Notes: generated by a model not told the origin, from the sequence alone. A stretch of 64,000 nucleotides of DNA from Sphingobacteriia bacterium RIFOXYC2_FULL_35_18 (GCA_001829005.1 MIAG01000001.1:1021007-1085006); one strand, 5' to 3'. Counted from the stretch's first letter, positions 29,959 to 40,341 are shown. A program made the numbers and translations.

Positions 29959-30668
29959 TAATTGGAGGGGTCTATACTAAACATAGTTGCATAATTATCT
30001 GCTAATTGCATGGCTAATTTACCGGCATTGTGACAATTGGGAGTTATTCCAATTTGAATAGGATGCTTTCCGTTAAACCAATTGGCCATATTGGTTTGAA
30101 TGGTTATGGGTTTGCTTTTTTCGCGATGGGTAGGTAGTTCAAGAACAATCGTTCTGACTGAATTATACGGCGATTGAAATCCGCCCACTTCATAACTAAA
30201 TCGGTTGCCTGCAGTTTTAGCTTGCGGAGAAACGCCATGTAACTTAGCCATAATATAACCAGTACGCCAAGTCCAAAACATGCCTATTGCGGGGTCTAGA
30301 ATACCTGTTTGTATGCCGGTTGTATTAAGTATGCTATCTACCCCTATATCAAAAATTATTTTTGTAGCATTGGCCAACTTAGGAAATGTCAATGCCATCG
30401 ATTGTTCTTTTTCAATATTAATTAAAAAATGATCTTTAGAAAGGTGTATGGTATCGTTGTTAGAAGTAATCAATTTCCATTTATTGGTATAAAACATAAA
30501 ACGATGTATCTGTACCGTATCACCAGCGCTATTGGTATAACTGCTGTCTTTGTGAAAAGTTTGGTTGTTAAACATCATTTTAAATTGAACAGTTGATTGG
30601 CTAGTAGCCATATTATTAAACCCCAATAGCATTGATATAAGAAACCGTATTTTCCATTTTTGCTGCAT
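29958..30668 (-). CDS. MbnP-like copper-binding family protein, secreted
   Basis: Signal peptide; MFWTWRTGYIMAKLHG motif, RFSYEVGGFQSPYNSVRTIVLELP; stop overlaps the start of the di-heme peroxidase. Confidence 0.8.
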   Translation of the reverse strand: MQQKWKIRFLISMLLGFNNMATSQSTVQFKMMFNNQTFHKDSSYTNSAGDTVQIHRFMFYTNKWKLITSNNDTIHLSKDHFLINIEKEQSMALTFPKLANATKIIFDIGVDSILNTTGIQTGILDPAIGMFWTWRTGYIMAKLHGVSPQAKTAGNRFSYEVGGFQSPYNSVRTIVLELPTHREKSKPITIQTNMANWFNGKHPIQIGITPNCHNAGKLAMQLADNYATMFSIDPSN

Positions 30669-30730
30669 GGGTTAATTTGTTAGATGAATGTTTATCTTAG
30701 TTCACTCAAATTTCGGTTAAATATCATTGC

Positions 30731-31183
30731 ATGCGAGTAGTAATTCAAAGAGTTTCGGAAGCTTCTGTTACCATTGACCAAAAAATACATGGACAAATAG
30801 GTATGGGACTATTGGTTTTGGTAGGAATTGAAGATGCCGATAAAGATGAGGATATTCAATGGCTCAGTAATAAAATTATTAACCTGCGCATTTTTAATGA
30901 TGCAAACGGAGTCATGAATTGTTCAGTTAAAGATATTCATGGAGATATATTGGTAGTAAGTCAATTTACTTTGCATGCCAGTACTAAAAAAGGGAATCGA
31001 CCATCTTATATCAAAGCGTCTAAGCCAGAAATAGCGGTACCACTTTATGAAAGCTTTAAAAAAAGAATAACAGATGAGCTGGGTAAGCCCATTCAAACAG
31101 GCGTTTTTGGTGCAGATATGAAAGTAGCTTTATTAAATGATGGTCCTGTTACTATTTTAATTGATTCTAAAAACAAAGAATAA
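30731..31183 (+). CDS. dtd: D-aminoacyl-tRNA deacylase
   Basis: MRVVIQRVSEASVTID start, VSQFTLHAS, KGNRPSYIKA, GVFGADMKVALLNDGPVTILIDS. Confidence 0.96.
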   Translation: MRVVIQRVSEASVTIDQKIHGQIGMGLLVLVGIEDADKDEDIQWLSNKIINLRIFNDANGVMNCSVKDIHGDILVVSQFTLHASTKKGNRPSYIKASKPEIAVPLYESFKKRITDELGKPIQTGVFGADMKVALLNDGPVTILIDSKNKE

Positions 31184-31506
31184 TGACGATTCAGAATGCA
31201 CAAACACAGGTAGATCAATGGATTCAAACCATTGGCGTTCGCTATTTTAACGAGTTAACCAATCTGGGAATTTTAATGGAGGAAGTAGGAGAGCTCAGTA
31301 GAATTATGGTGCGTAAATACGGAGAGCAATCTTTTAAAGGTCAAGAAAATGAGCAGGCTTTAGCCGATGAAATGGCCGATGTGCTATGGGTATTAATTTG
31401 TTTGGCTAACCAAACTGGGGTTAATCTTACGGAGGCTTTGCAAAAAAACATAGAGAAGAAAACCCTACGCGACAAAGACAGACATAAGAATAACCCCAAG
31501 TTATAG
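31183..31506 (+). CDS. MazG-like nucleotide pyrophosphohydrolase
   Basis: LMEEVGELSRIMVRKYGEQ...LADEMADVLWVLICLANQTGVNL (EExxE...ExxD). Confidence 0.9.
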   Translation: MTIQNAQTQVDQWIQTIGVRYFNELTNLGILMEEVGELSRIMVRKYGEQSFKGQENEQALADEMADVLWVLICLANQTGVNLTEALQKNIEKKTLRDKDRHKNNPKL

Positions 31507-31517
31507 TAGCGTTTTAT

Positions 31518-32924
31518 TTAATTAAAAATGGATTTGGCTTTTGCTAATTTTTCTATTTCGGCTACCGTTCTTGGTGCTCCTGCAGATAAATTACGGTTAC
31601 CATCTTTGGTAATTAAAATATCGTCTTCAATTCTAACCCCAATACTCCACCACTTTGGATCGCATTTGCTGCCTGGTGGTATGTATATACCAGGTTCAAC
31701 AGTCAAATACATGCCAGGTTCAAAAGGCATATTACCTCTAATGCCTAAATCGTGTACATCTAAACCCAAATGGTGAGATGTTCCGTGTGGGAAATACCTT
31801 CTTGCTTCCATATCATTGGCAGCAATGCCCAATGCAATCAGCCCTCTATTTATCACTCTTCTTGCTGTAGCATCTGATCCACTGTATGGCATACCTGGTT
31901 TACAAACAGCAATGGCAGAATCTTGTGCTGCCAAAACCAATTCATAAATGATTTTTTGTTCAGGAGAAAACTTTCCATTCACTGGCACTGTTCTAGTAAC
32001 ATCGGCAGTATAACCATGGTATTCTGCAGCACAATCACTCAGTAATAAATCACCGTTTTTCATGAGTTTTAAATTGGTCACATAGTGCAATACACAAGCA
32101 TTTTCTGCTGCCCCATTAATACTTGGATAACCTGGATACTCAGATCCATTTCTCTTGAACGCATATTCCATAATAGCTTGCGCTTGGTATTCGGTCATGC
32201 CAGGCTTCACTGCTTTCATTACTTCATTATGCCCTTCTACACTTATTGCTGCAGCTTTTTCTAGTATGGCAATTTCTTCTGGCTGTTTAATTCCTCTTAA
32301 AGCTGTCAATATTTGTGCAGTAGTTCTTGCTGCAATTGGTTTCTTATATTGTTTTATCAAGCTGTCTACTACGCCAGCCATTCTGCTCAATTCATCTCTG
32401 GTTCTAGGATAGGTTTGAAAAATATCTTCAGACCTAAATGCGGTTAATACCGAATCATAGTCATTTAGATTAAATGTATTGGAAGTGAAATCTTTATTTA
32501 AAAAGACATTACTGAATTTATATCGATTGGTTACCCCTTCAACACCCAAAATTTTTCCATTCCACATTTCGCGTTGTGGATCCCTATTTTGAACAAAAAT
32601 GAATTCTGTTCCTGTTTTGCCTAAGATGGTAGTTGGCTCCTTAAATAATAATAAGAGCGAATTAGGTTCTTCTAAGCCTGTGAAATAATAAAAATTTTTA
32701 CTTTGTGCATATTGATAGTCTACATCGTCATTTCTTAATCTTACCTGACTAGCAAAGAAAATTCCCACTGATTTAGCAGGCATTTTTTCTTTAAATGCCG
32801 CTCTTCTTCCTGCATGGAATTCAGGACTTAGGTAGTCGTTGGGGTATTCTGTGGTTTGAATATTGGTTTGCTGAGCAGAAGCCAAATTGGGCAGCAACAG
32901 CAATAAAAGCCATAATTTTTTCAT
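31518..32924 (-). CDS. Aminopeptidase P-type (M24) Xaa-Pro peptidase, secreted
   Basis: Signal peptide; AENACVLHYVTN, LLLSDCAAEYHGYTADVTRTVPVNGKF, FPHGTSHHLGLDVHD, EPGIYIP, RIEDDILIT. Confidence 0.92.
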   Translation of the reverse strand: MKKLWLLLLLLPNLASAQQTNIQTTEYPNDYLSPEFHAGRRAAFKEKMPAKSVGIFFASQVRLRNDDVDYQYAQSKNFYYFTGLEEPNSLLLLFKEPTTILGKTGTEFIFVQNRDPQREMWNGKILGVEGVTNRYKFSNVFLNKDFTSNTFNLNDYDSVLTAFRSEDIFQTYPRTRDELSRMAGVVDSLIKQYKKPIAARTTAQILTALRGIKQPEEIAILEKAAAISVEGHNEVMKAVKPGMTEYQAQAIMEYAFKRNGSEYPGYPSINGAAENACVLHYVTNLKLMKNGDLLLSDCAAEYHGYTADVTRTVPVNGKFSPEQKIIYELVLAAQDSAIAVCKPGMPYSGSDATARRVINRGLIALGIAANDMEARRYFPHGTSHHLGLDVHDLGIRGNMPFEPGMYLTVEPGIYIPPGSKCDPKWWSIGVRIEDDILITKDGNRNLSAGAPRTVAEIEKLAKAKSIFN

Positions 32925-33020
32925 GCTATTCGGTTGATTTTTGAATAACTAAGCTAATTTTTTTAATCAACATTCCCCATTTTACTGGATAAACGGGTAA
33001 TCACCTATTTTTGCCGCCGT

Positions 33021-34487
33021 ATGAGCACAGCAACAGAAAATACCTTTCAAGCAATTATTTCGCATGCCAAAGAATATGGCTTTGTTTTTCAGAGTAGTGA
33101 AATTTACGATGGCTTAAGTGCCGTTTACGATTATGGTCCTTATGGGAGTGAACTCAAAAAGAATATCAAAGATTATTGGTGGAAGAGCATGACGCAAATG
33201 CATCAGAATATTGTGGGCATTGATGCGGCAATATTTATGCATCCAACTACCTGGAAAGCCAGTGGTCACGTAGATAATTTTAGTGACCCAATGATTGACA
33301 ATAAAGACAGTCAAAAAAGATATAGGGTTGATCACTTAATTGAAGCAAAAGCAGATCAATTAACCGAAGCTGGAAAAGCAACAGAAGCCAATGCTTTAAT
33401 AGCATCCATGGAACAGTTATTGGCAGCAGAAGATTTTGTGGGATTAAAGCAACTACTTGCCGATCACCAAATAGTTTGTTCGGTTAGCGGCACAGGAAAT
33501 TGGACTGAAATCCGTCAGTTTAATTTGATGTTCTCTACACAGTTGGGCTCAGTTGCAGAAGACTCCGATACCATTTATTTAAGACCAGAAACTGCACAAG
33601 GTATTTTTGTGAATTTTTTGAATGTGCAGAAAACAGCTCGCATGAAAATTCCATTTGGAATTGCACAAACCGGAAAAGCATTTAGAAATGAAATTGTAGC
33701 TCGGCAGTTTATATTCCGTATGCGTGAATTTGAACAAATGGAAATGCAGTTTTTTGTAAGGCCTGGCACTCAAATGGAATGGTATAATTATTGGAAAGAA
33801 GAACGATTAAATTGGCACTTGAGTTTAGGCTTGCCTGCTGCAAAATACCGTTATCACGATCACGTAAAATTAGCCCACTATGCTGATGCAGCATTAGACA
33901 TTGAGTATGAATTTCCTTTTGGTTTTAAAGAAGTAGAAGGAATTCATAGCAGAACCGATTTCGATTTAAAAAGCCACCAAGAATACAGTAAGAAAAAGCA
34001 ACAATATTTCGATAATGATCTTGATGAAGCAACGGGTAAACCATTTGGAAATTATATTCCTTATGTGGTAGAAACCTCTATTGGTTTAGATAGAATGTTC
34101 TTACTAATATTGAGCCATGCCTATACCGAAGAAATCATCAACAAAGAAGATGGAACCACGGATAGTAGGGTGGTTTTAAAAATTCCAGCTAAAATTGCAC
34201 CGAATAAATTAGCAATATTACCATTGGTTAAAAAAGATGGATTGCCTGAAATTGCACGTGAGTTAATGGATGAATGCAAAGGATCATTCAAATGTTTTTA
34301 CGAAGAAAAAGACGCCATTGGTAAAAGATATCGTAGACAAGATGCTATTGGAACCCCATTCTGTGTAACCATTGATCATCAAACCAAAGAAGATCAGATG
34401 GTTACCATCCGTTATAGAGACAGCATGTTACAAGAGCGAATTCCAATTAATAAAGTGAAGGAATTGGTGTTGTCTCATATCAATTAA
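33021..34487 (+). CDS. glyS: Glycyl-tRNA synthetase
   Basis: RGFVFQSSEIYDGL-type start, YDYGPYGSELK, FRNEIVARQFIFRMREFEQMEMQFF, VVETSIGLDRMFL, YRRQDAIGTPFCVTID. Confidence 0.95.
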   Translation: MSTATENTFQAIISHAKEYGFVFQSSEIYDGLSAVYDYGPYGSELKKNIKDYWWKSMTQMHQNIVGIDAAIFMHPTTWKASGHVDNFSDPMIDNKDSQKRYRVDHLIEAKADQLTEAGKATEANALIASMEQLLAAEDFVGLKQLLADHQIVCSVSGTGNWTEIRQFNLMFSTQLGSVAEDSDTIYLRPETAQGIFVNFLNVQKTARMKIPFGIAQTGKAFRNEIVARQFIFRMREFEQMEMQFFVRPGTQMEWYNYWKEERLNWHLSLGLPAAKYRYHDHVKLAHYADAALDIEYEFPFGFKEVEGIHSRTDFDLKSHQEYSKKKQQYFDNDLDEATGKPFGNYIPYVVETSIGLDRMFLLILSHAYTEEIINKEDGTTDSRVVLKIPAKIAPNKLAILPLVKKDGLPEIARELMDECKGSFKCFYEEKDAIGKRYRRQDAIGTPFCVTIDHQTKEDQMVTIRYRDSMLQERIPINKVKELVLSHIN

Positions 34488-34497
34488 GTCCAACCAA

Positions 34498-35145
34498 ATG
34501 CAAAAAACTAATCTAAAATGGGTAGTTGCTCAAAAGCTGGAATATCTTTGGTGGATTCGATATTTAAAGAAAAAAAATCCAACGGAATACCTAATTAAAA
34601 AAATTGGGTATTGGAAAAAGATGTTAGGTGCCATTGAAGATGTGGTTGTAATTCAACCAGGCGCTGCTGTTTTAGATGCAGGCTGTGGACCAGCCGGCAT
34701 TTTTATTGCCTTAAATAATAATAAAGTTGAAGCGATTGATCCTTTATTAGATAAGTATCAAAATCTACCAGTATTTAAGCCAGCTCATTTTGGTTGGACT
34801 CATTTCAGGAATATACCCATTGAAGCACTTGATGATAAAGAAAAATACGATATCATTTTTTGTTTGAATGCAATTAACCATGTGAATGATATCAATATTT
34901 GTTGTAAAAACTTGGTAGACTCATTAAAGCCTAATGGATTTCTTGTAATGAGTACGGATGCGCATCGACATCCATTATTGAAAAAAATCTTTCAATTATT
35001 GCCTGGGGATATGCTTCATCCAATTCAGCTAGACATTAACGAGTATGCAGATTTTTTAGAAAAGAATCAAATGAAACTGTTAAAGAAAATATTGTACAAA
35101 AGAGAATCAATATTTGACTATTATATTTTAATTGCCCAGAAATAA
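34498..35145 (+). CDS. Class I SAM-dependent methyltransferase
   Basis: VLDAGCGPAGIFIAL motif I; FCLNAINHVNDINICCKNLVDSLKPNGFLVMSTDAHRH. Confidence 0.85.
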   Translation: MQKTNLKWVVAQKLEYLWWIRYLKKKNPTEYLIKKIGYWKKMLGAIEDVVVIQPGAAVLDAGCGPAGIFIALNNNKVEAIDPLLDKYQNLPVFKPAHFGWTHFRNIPIEALDDKEKYDIIFCLNAINHVNDINICCKNLVDSLKPNGFLVMSTDAHRHPLLKKIFQLLPGDMLHPIQLDINEYADFLEKNQMKLLKKILYKRESIFDYYILIAQK

Positions 35146-35150
35146 TTTTT

Positions 35151-35897
35151 TTAGCCATACAATTCTAAATGAATGGCATGTTTATCATACCCCAATTCCA
35201 TTAGTTTTTGTTTGGCATCATCTACCATATTCTTCCATCCACATAAAAAGAAACTAGCATCTGGTATGGCTCCGGTCATTCCTTTATGTTTTTGTATTAG
35301 GTCTGTGTAACAGGCATGAACATAGCCTGAGTATTGACCAAGGCCAACCACCAACTCTCTTGAAAAACAAGGGTGGTGGTAAAAGCCAGGTAGCACTTTT
35401 TCTAATTGTTTTAATTCTTGCTCGTACAAGCTGTCTTTAAATTCTCTACAACCAAAAATCAAGTGAATATTTTTATGAGGTATTTGTTTCTCGTGAATAT
35501 AATGCGCCATTGATCTGAATGGAGCAATCCCCGTTCCTGTACAAATCAAGTATAAGTCTTTATCTAAAGTATCGGGCATGGTGAATTTGCCCTGAGGTCC
35601 ACGTACAATTAATTCCGAACCAACTTTTACATCATTAAATAAATGCGGAGTGCCTAATCCATCTTCCATTAATACAATTACCAACTCGAAAATATTAGTA
35701 CCATCCGGAGCAGAAGCAATGGAATAAGACCTCCATCTTTTGTTTCTTTGTTCGTGAATGGGTAAGTCAAAAGTTACAAATTGACCTGGTTCAAAATCAA
35801 ATTGAGTTAGTTCTGGAATTTGAATCCAAAATCTACGGGTGCTATGGGTAATGTCTTCGGTTTTAATTACCACGCATTTTAACCAAGGTTGAAGCAT
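35151..35897 (-). CDS. Ferredoxin--NADP reductase family FAD/NAD-binding protein
   Basis: GQFVTFDLPI, RWRSYSIASAP, GPQGKFTMP, LICTGTGIAPFRSMAHY, FFLCGWKNMVDDAK. Confidence 0.88.
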   Translation of the reverse strand: MLQPWLKCVVIKTEDITHSTRRFWIQIPELTQFDFEPGQFVTFDLPIHEQRNKRWRSYSIASAPDGTNIFELVIVLMEDGLGTPHLFNDVKVGSELIVRGPQGKFTMPDTLDKDLYLICTGTGIAPFRSMAHYIHEKQIPHKNIHLIFGCREFKDSLYEQELKQLEKVLPGFYHHPCFSRELVVGLGQYSGYVHACYTDLIQKHKGMTGAIPDASFFLCGWKNMVDDAKQKLMELGYDKHAIHLELYG

Positions 35898-35938
35898 AGC
35901 ATTGTTTTACACAAAGTACCGAATTACCCATAAATAAC

Positions 35939-35965
35939 AATGCCCCTGTTTAAAACAGAGGCATT
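35939..35965 (-). terminator. Terminator hairpin between the FNR gene and the subtilisin-like protease gene
   Basis: AATGCCCCTGTTT / AAAACAGAGGCATT imperfect inverted repeat in intergenic DNA. Confidence 0.6.
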
Positions 35966-35984
35966 ATGTTTATTTAATTACAAA

Positions 35985-38900
35985 TTAGCGTTGAATGAGA
36001 ATCTTTTGTAGATAGGTTTTTTTATCGTGTTGAATTTTAAGTAAATAAAACTCACTGCTGAATTGTTTTAAATTCAATTGTTTGTTGTATTTGCCTAAGA
36101 ATCCAGATTGGGTATTTAAAAATACACGCTGACCAACTGCATTCAAAATTTCAATGGATAAATCACTTCGCTTAGTTACTTCAAAACTCAATTGGAAAAT
36201 ACCATTGTTAGGGTTAGGAGATACCGATAATTTAATCTCTTGAGGGTCAACTGTATTAATAGCAGTAACCGTATAGTTTACATTAGCAGAGGTTTTGGTA
36301 CAACCCAATGCATCAATTACAATTACTTTATAGTTTCCAGAACGAGTTGGTTTTATTGAAGAACCAATCGCTCCAGCTACCGAAGCAGTATCGTTGTATA
36401 CCCACTGGAAAATACCATTTTTAAGATTAGAAACCAATGAATCTCCAACTTGTGAAAGGGTTAATGCAACATTGGGCGCTGCTACAATAGGCACGCGATT
36501 ACTTGCACAGCCTGTAGAAATTTTAGTATCGTAAAAGAAGTACCAGAATTGATTTTCGTCTTGTCCGGCTTGAGGTGCCAAGGATACACTGTTTCCTGTA
36601 TAACTCATTACCCCAGTGATACCAAAAGGATAAATAGTGCCTGTGATGCCATTATTCCTGTAAACGTTGGCATCTTCTGTACATTCTACTATCATGATTT
36701 TGTCTCCGTTTCCTGGTATCTCCATATCTAAATTGTATACAAAGCCAGAATCGGTTGGATTGTTTTCCGATATAGAACCTGCTGCAGCTGTTGGTCTAGA
36801 ATTGAAAACAGTAAATGTTTTGCTTAAAAGCGGTCTATATGAATAGCTGCCTGCTGTACTTCCAGCAGTTAGGTTATCACCTACAGTTACTTTTATTTTT
36901 CCAGGGTTTGCTGTATACATTCTAACCGACTCTAACTTAAATGGAGTTGTATGATTAAACTTCATATAGTTGCCTGCAAATGCATTGTATCCACCACTTG
37001 GGAAAGTCAGTTTGGATGCTGCCCCAACGCTGCCTCTAGCTTCTCTAGCCACATAATAGGTTCTATTTGCAGGTAAACTGCTTGTTGTAACAGAACTACC
37101 TGTTGCAAAAGGGGTAGTTGTAGTAGCATCAGCATACCAAAAATAATTAGCAGTACCGGGGTTGGTAACTTTTAATATAGCCGTATTGTCACAAATAACC
37201 CCTTGTGCTACTGGCACATCTGGTCTTGCAGCAATGGGCACAGCTACTTCAATAATATTGTTGCTGCTATTCTGGTCTGAAGCCAATTTACTTTCTGCAT
37301 TAATGGTATAATTAACTCCTGCTTGTGCATCAAATGGAGTTTGAATAGTGTATTCAACTTCAGATAAAGATGCAATCGTTCCAGTATAAGTTGCATTTAA
37401 AGTAGCAACAGTAGTTGTACCATTTTTTATAACTACGGTAACAGGTACATTGGATTGTGGGTTCGATCCATTATTGGCAATGGCAATAGTTACATATTGC
37501 TTGCTATTGTCGCAAGTACCCGCAGCAGGTGAAATAATATTACTCACTGAAACATCATTCGATGGTGTCTGAATTTTCAATAAATAATCTTGTGTTTCTC
37601 CTCTTGCATAAGTTCCTGTTGGAACAATATCTGAAGCGGTAGAAGTTTCTTGGGTAATTACTCTCATTTTGTGAATGGTACCAATGGTAACATTGTCGGG
37701 AATGGTGATATTACCTGAAAAGTCGCTACTAGCTCCACTTTGTACAGTGCTAACTAAAGCTTGTTCATTAGCATCTGCAAAGTCTCCATCGTTATTATAA
37801 TCAATGTAAACCTTTATAATTCTAGGATTAACAGTAGCATCACATGCGGCTGTTCTAATAAAAATAGGTAATACTTGTCTTGCTTGAATATTGCCAGTAA
37901 AGCGAGTATTATCGGTAAAGGTTTTACAACCAGTAGAATTTTTAAATTGAATATTGGTGAACGATAAACTATCTACTTTCGCACCACCTGTTAAAGAAGC
38001 AGAGTTGCTGTAACTTACGCCACCCGTGCCGCTCACTATTAATGAATAAGCTTGTGAGCCTCTTGCCAAACTACCTTTATTGGTAATGGTAATCGTATAA
38101 GTTTCACCAGGAATGGTACTATCTACATCTACTCTTTCTACATTATCAACTGAATTGTTTCCTTTAGTTGCGGCTGACGATGGACTAGAAACATCTAATA
38201 CCCAAGGTAAAAATGTTTGTGCTGTACCGCGAGTAATTTTAATGTCTAAATCGTGAACTAGTTTTTTGGTTCTGTCATTTAAATTAGTGGCAGCATCTGT
38301 ATTAATAGTTGCAGGAGGATCGGTCCAAGCAATGGTAGCCGATAATGGAACCTTACCTGTAGCTACTACAGTTTTGGTAAAAGTTTCGCCAGAATTTAAT
38401 ATGTTTTCATACACCAAATGATCGCTGGTACTGGCGTTATTACTAGGTATGGCACTGCTTAATACTGCAGCAGCTCTTTGCATATTCATTAAGCCCCATC
38501 CAAAGGTATAATCTGGACCTGGCATACTTCCTGCTTCATCTGCCGTATGAATCGCTAAAGCCTTCAGTGTAGCAGCTCTCATAAAAGAGCCAGTTTTTAG
38601 TTTAGTATAATGCTCTTGCAATAAAAGTAATGAACCCGCTGCGTTTGGACCAGCCATAGAAGTTCCGCTTTTAGTACTATAACTGGTATTGCCATTGGTA
38701 CTAGCAGAAGTTACGTTTACTCCGTTTGCTACAAGATCTGGTTTAATACGTCCATCATCTGTTGGGCCCCATCCACTAAACCCACTCATCACCACATCTG
38801 CAGGTTTATTGTAGCCTCCAGGAATACCATTAACTGCACCAATGGTTAAATTATTTTTTGCTATACCATATCCTAAAATAATATCAAAGCCATCATTACT

Positions 38901-39794
38901 ACTGATACCTGCTGGTCTATTACCTGCAGCCACCATGGTCCCTTGGGCGTTTCTTCTAAAAAATGGTTGACCTATTTCTGGTCCATTATTGTTTCTGTCG
39001 TTTCCTGCAACAGATACTTTTAAATAGAAAGGGGCATTGTAAGTGATTGAGTCAACTCTTTGCGCATCTATTCCGTAATAACCATATCGGTAATCTTCAT
39101 TTTCATCTGGACGACCATAGAACTCCCATCTACTTTGTGCAGTATTATAATTCCAACCTGCAATAAAGCCATAAGAGTGATTAGAAATTAACATACCAGC
39201 GCCTGCTTCAGCGGTCATTTCTGAAATATCACTATTATGGTCGTAGGATATTAAATTAGGAATACCATAGGCCATTCCTTTTGCAATTGGATTGATTCCA
39301 GCCGCTACCATAGTGCCGGCAACGTGCGTTGCATGGTCATTGCCGCTACTACCTGTTGGAAGATCTTTTTGAACTAATCTTCCTGTAAATTCTACGTGGC
39401 TGGCAAGGGGAGCGCCATCAAATTCCCATACCCCCATTTTATTCCTCATAGCAGCAGTGCTACCTGTTAAATTTAAACCACTTGAACCACCTGGCCATAA
39501 TTGACTCGCTTTTGTAGTTGCCGCTGCTATGGTGTTATTAAAAGATTTTGTGTAAACAGGAAATCCAAAATCATCTACCCCAGTTAGCTTTGCAATTCCA
39601 CCCTCAAAACTGATGCTCAATTCCCATTTATTGGTTTTTGCCAACGACAATGCTTTTGCATAATTCAATTCCTGCTCTAACCTCAATTTTTGAGAAGAGA
39701 GTTTAAGCACTTTTTCATTGGTTATTGTTTGTGCCAATGAACTGGTTACAATTGATGCCGATAGTAAAATAAATATCCCCAGTCGTTTAATCAT
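35985..39794 (-). CDS. Large secreted S8 subtilisin-like peptidase with GEVED/CARDB-like and Ig-like modules and a C-terminal T9SS sorting domain
   Basis: NDHATHVAGTMVAAG (His), GTSMAGPNAAGSLLLLQE (Ser), VKVYIDYNNDGDF-type GEVED segment, C-terminal LSVSPNPNNGIFQLSFEV...GQRVFLN...EFYLLKIQHDKKTYLQKILIQR. Confidence 0.9.
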   Translation of the reverse strand: MIKRLGIFILLSASIVTSSLAQTITNEKVLKLSSQKLRLEQELNYAKALSLAKTNKWELSISFEGGIAKLTGVDDFGFPVYTKSFNNTIAAATTKASQLWPGGSSGLNLTGSTAAMRNKMGVWEFDGAPLASHVEFTGRLVQKDLPTGSSGNDHATHVAGTMVAAGINPIAKGMAYGIPNLISYDHNSDISEMTAEAGAGMLISNHSYGFIAGWNYNTAQSRWEFYGRPDENEDYRYGYYGIDAQRVDSITYNAPFYLKVSVAGNDRNNNGPEIGQPFFRRNAQGTMVAAGNRPAGISSNDGFDIILGYGIAKNNLTIGAVNGIPGGYNKPADVVMSGFSGWGPTDDGRIKPDLVANGVNVTSASTNGNTSYSTKSGTSMAGPNAAGSLLLLQEHYTKLKTGSFMRAATLKALAIHTADEAGSMPGPDYTFGWGLMNMQRAAAVLSSAIPSNNASTSDHLVYENILNSGETFTKTVVATGKVPLSATIAWTDPPATINTDAATNLNDRTKKLVHDLDIKITRGTAQTFLPWVLDVSSPSSAATKGNNSVDNVERVDVDSTIPGETYTITITNKGSLARGSQAYSLIVSGTGGVSYSNSASLTGGAKVDSLSFTNIQFKNSTGCKTFTDNTRFTGNIQARQVLPIFIRTAACDATVNPRIIKVYIDYNNDGDFADANEQALVSTVQSGASSDFSGNITIPDNVTIGTIHKMRVITQETSTASDIVPTGTYARGETQDYLLKIQTPSNDVSVSNIISPAAGTCDNSKQYVTIAIANNGSNPQSNVPVTVVIKNGTTTVATLNATYTGTIASLSEVEYTIQTPFDAQAGVNYTINAESKLASDQNSSNNIIEVAVPIAARPDVPVAQGVICDNTAILKVTNPGTANYFWYADATTTTPFATGSSVTTSSLPANRTYYVAREARGSVGAASKLTFPSGGYNAFAGNYMKFNHTTPFKLESVRMYTANPGKIKVTVGDNLTAGSTAGSYSYRPLLSKTFTVFNSRPTAAAGSISENNPTDSGFVYNLDMEIPGNGDKIMIVECTEDANVYRNNGITGTIYPFGITGVMSYTGNSVSLAPQAGQDENQFWYFFYDTKISTGCASNRVPIVAAPNVALTLSQVGDSLVSNLKNGIFQWVYNDTASVAGAIGSSIKPTRSGNYKVIVIDALGCTKTSANVNYTVTAINTVDPQEIKLSVSPNPNNGIFQLSFEVTKRSDLSIEILNAVGQRVFLNTQSGFLGKYNKQLNLKQFSSEFYLLKIQHDKKTYLQKILIQR

Positions 39795-39876
39795 AAATGA
39801 TGTTTTTTCGGCTTAGTTAGGCCGTTCTTATTTTATTATGCTCTAAATTAGATACTTTCAAGGTTCAAATTGTAGT

Positions 39877-40341
39877 ATGCGATTTTTTCTTTTTTTATTC
39901 GTTGCAATATTTTTCCCTTTTTGGGGATGTAAACCTCCACAAAAGAAGCAGGTTGAACCTATTATTCAGGGGGTAAAAGGGTTGGTGACCGCAATTACAG
40001 GCAATCAGATGCCAAGAATTGGGGCTCCACCCACTGTACCTCAGGCTTATCCCACTACGGTGTTTTTTTATGAACCTACCGATATTACTAGAACCCAGCA
40101 ATGGAATCAAGGTCCTTTATTTACGAATATCTATACCAAATTAATTGCTGCAGTTGATACTGATAGTACTGGTGCATTTGTTGCAAAATTGCCTGTTGGC
40201 AGCTATTCCGTATTTGTTCAGGCGGGTCAACAATTTTATGCAAACAGCTTCGATATAAGAAACAATATCAATTTGGTTACTGTAGATAAGGGCAAATTGA
40301 CCGAAATGAATATCGTAGTAAATTATACCAGTACCAATTAG
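39877..40341 (+). CDS. Putative lipoprotein with carboxypeptidase-regulatory-like fold
   Basis: Signal peptide with lipobox-like FPFWGC; DTDSTGAFVAKLPVGSYSVFVQAG. Confidence 0.65.
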   Translation: MRFFLFLFVAIFFPFWGCKPPQKKQVEPIIQGVKGLVTAITGNQMPRIGAPPTVPQAYPTTVFFYEPTDITRTQQWNQGPLFTNIYTKLIAAVDTDSTGAFVAKLPVGSYSVFVQAGQQFYANSFDIRNNINLVTVDKGKLTEMNIVVNYTSTN

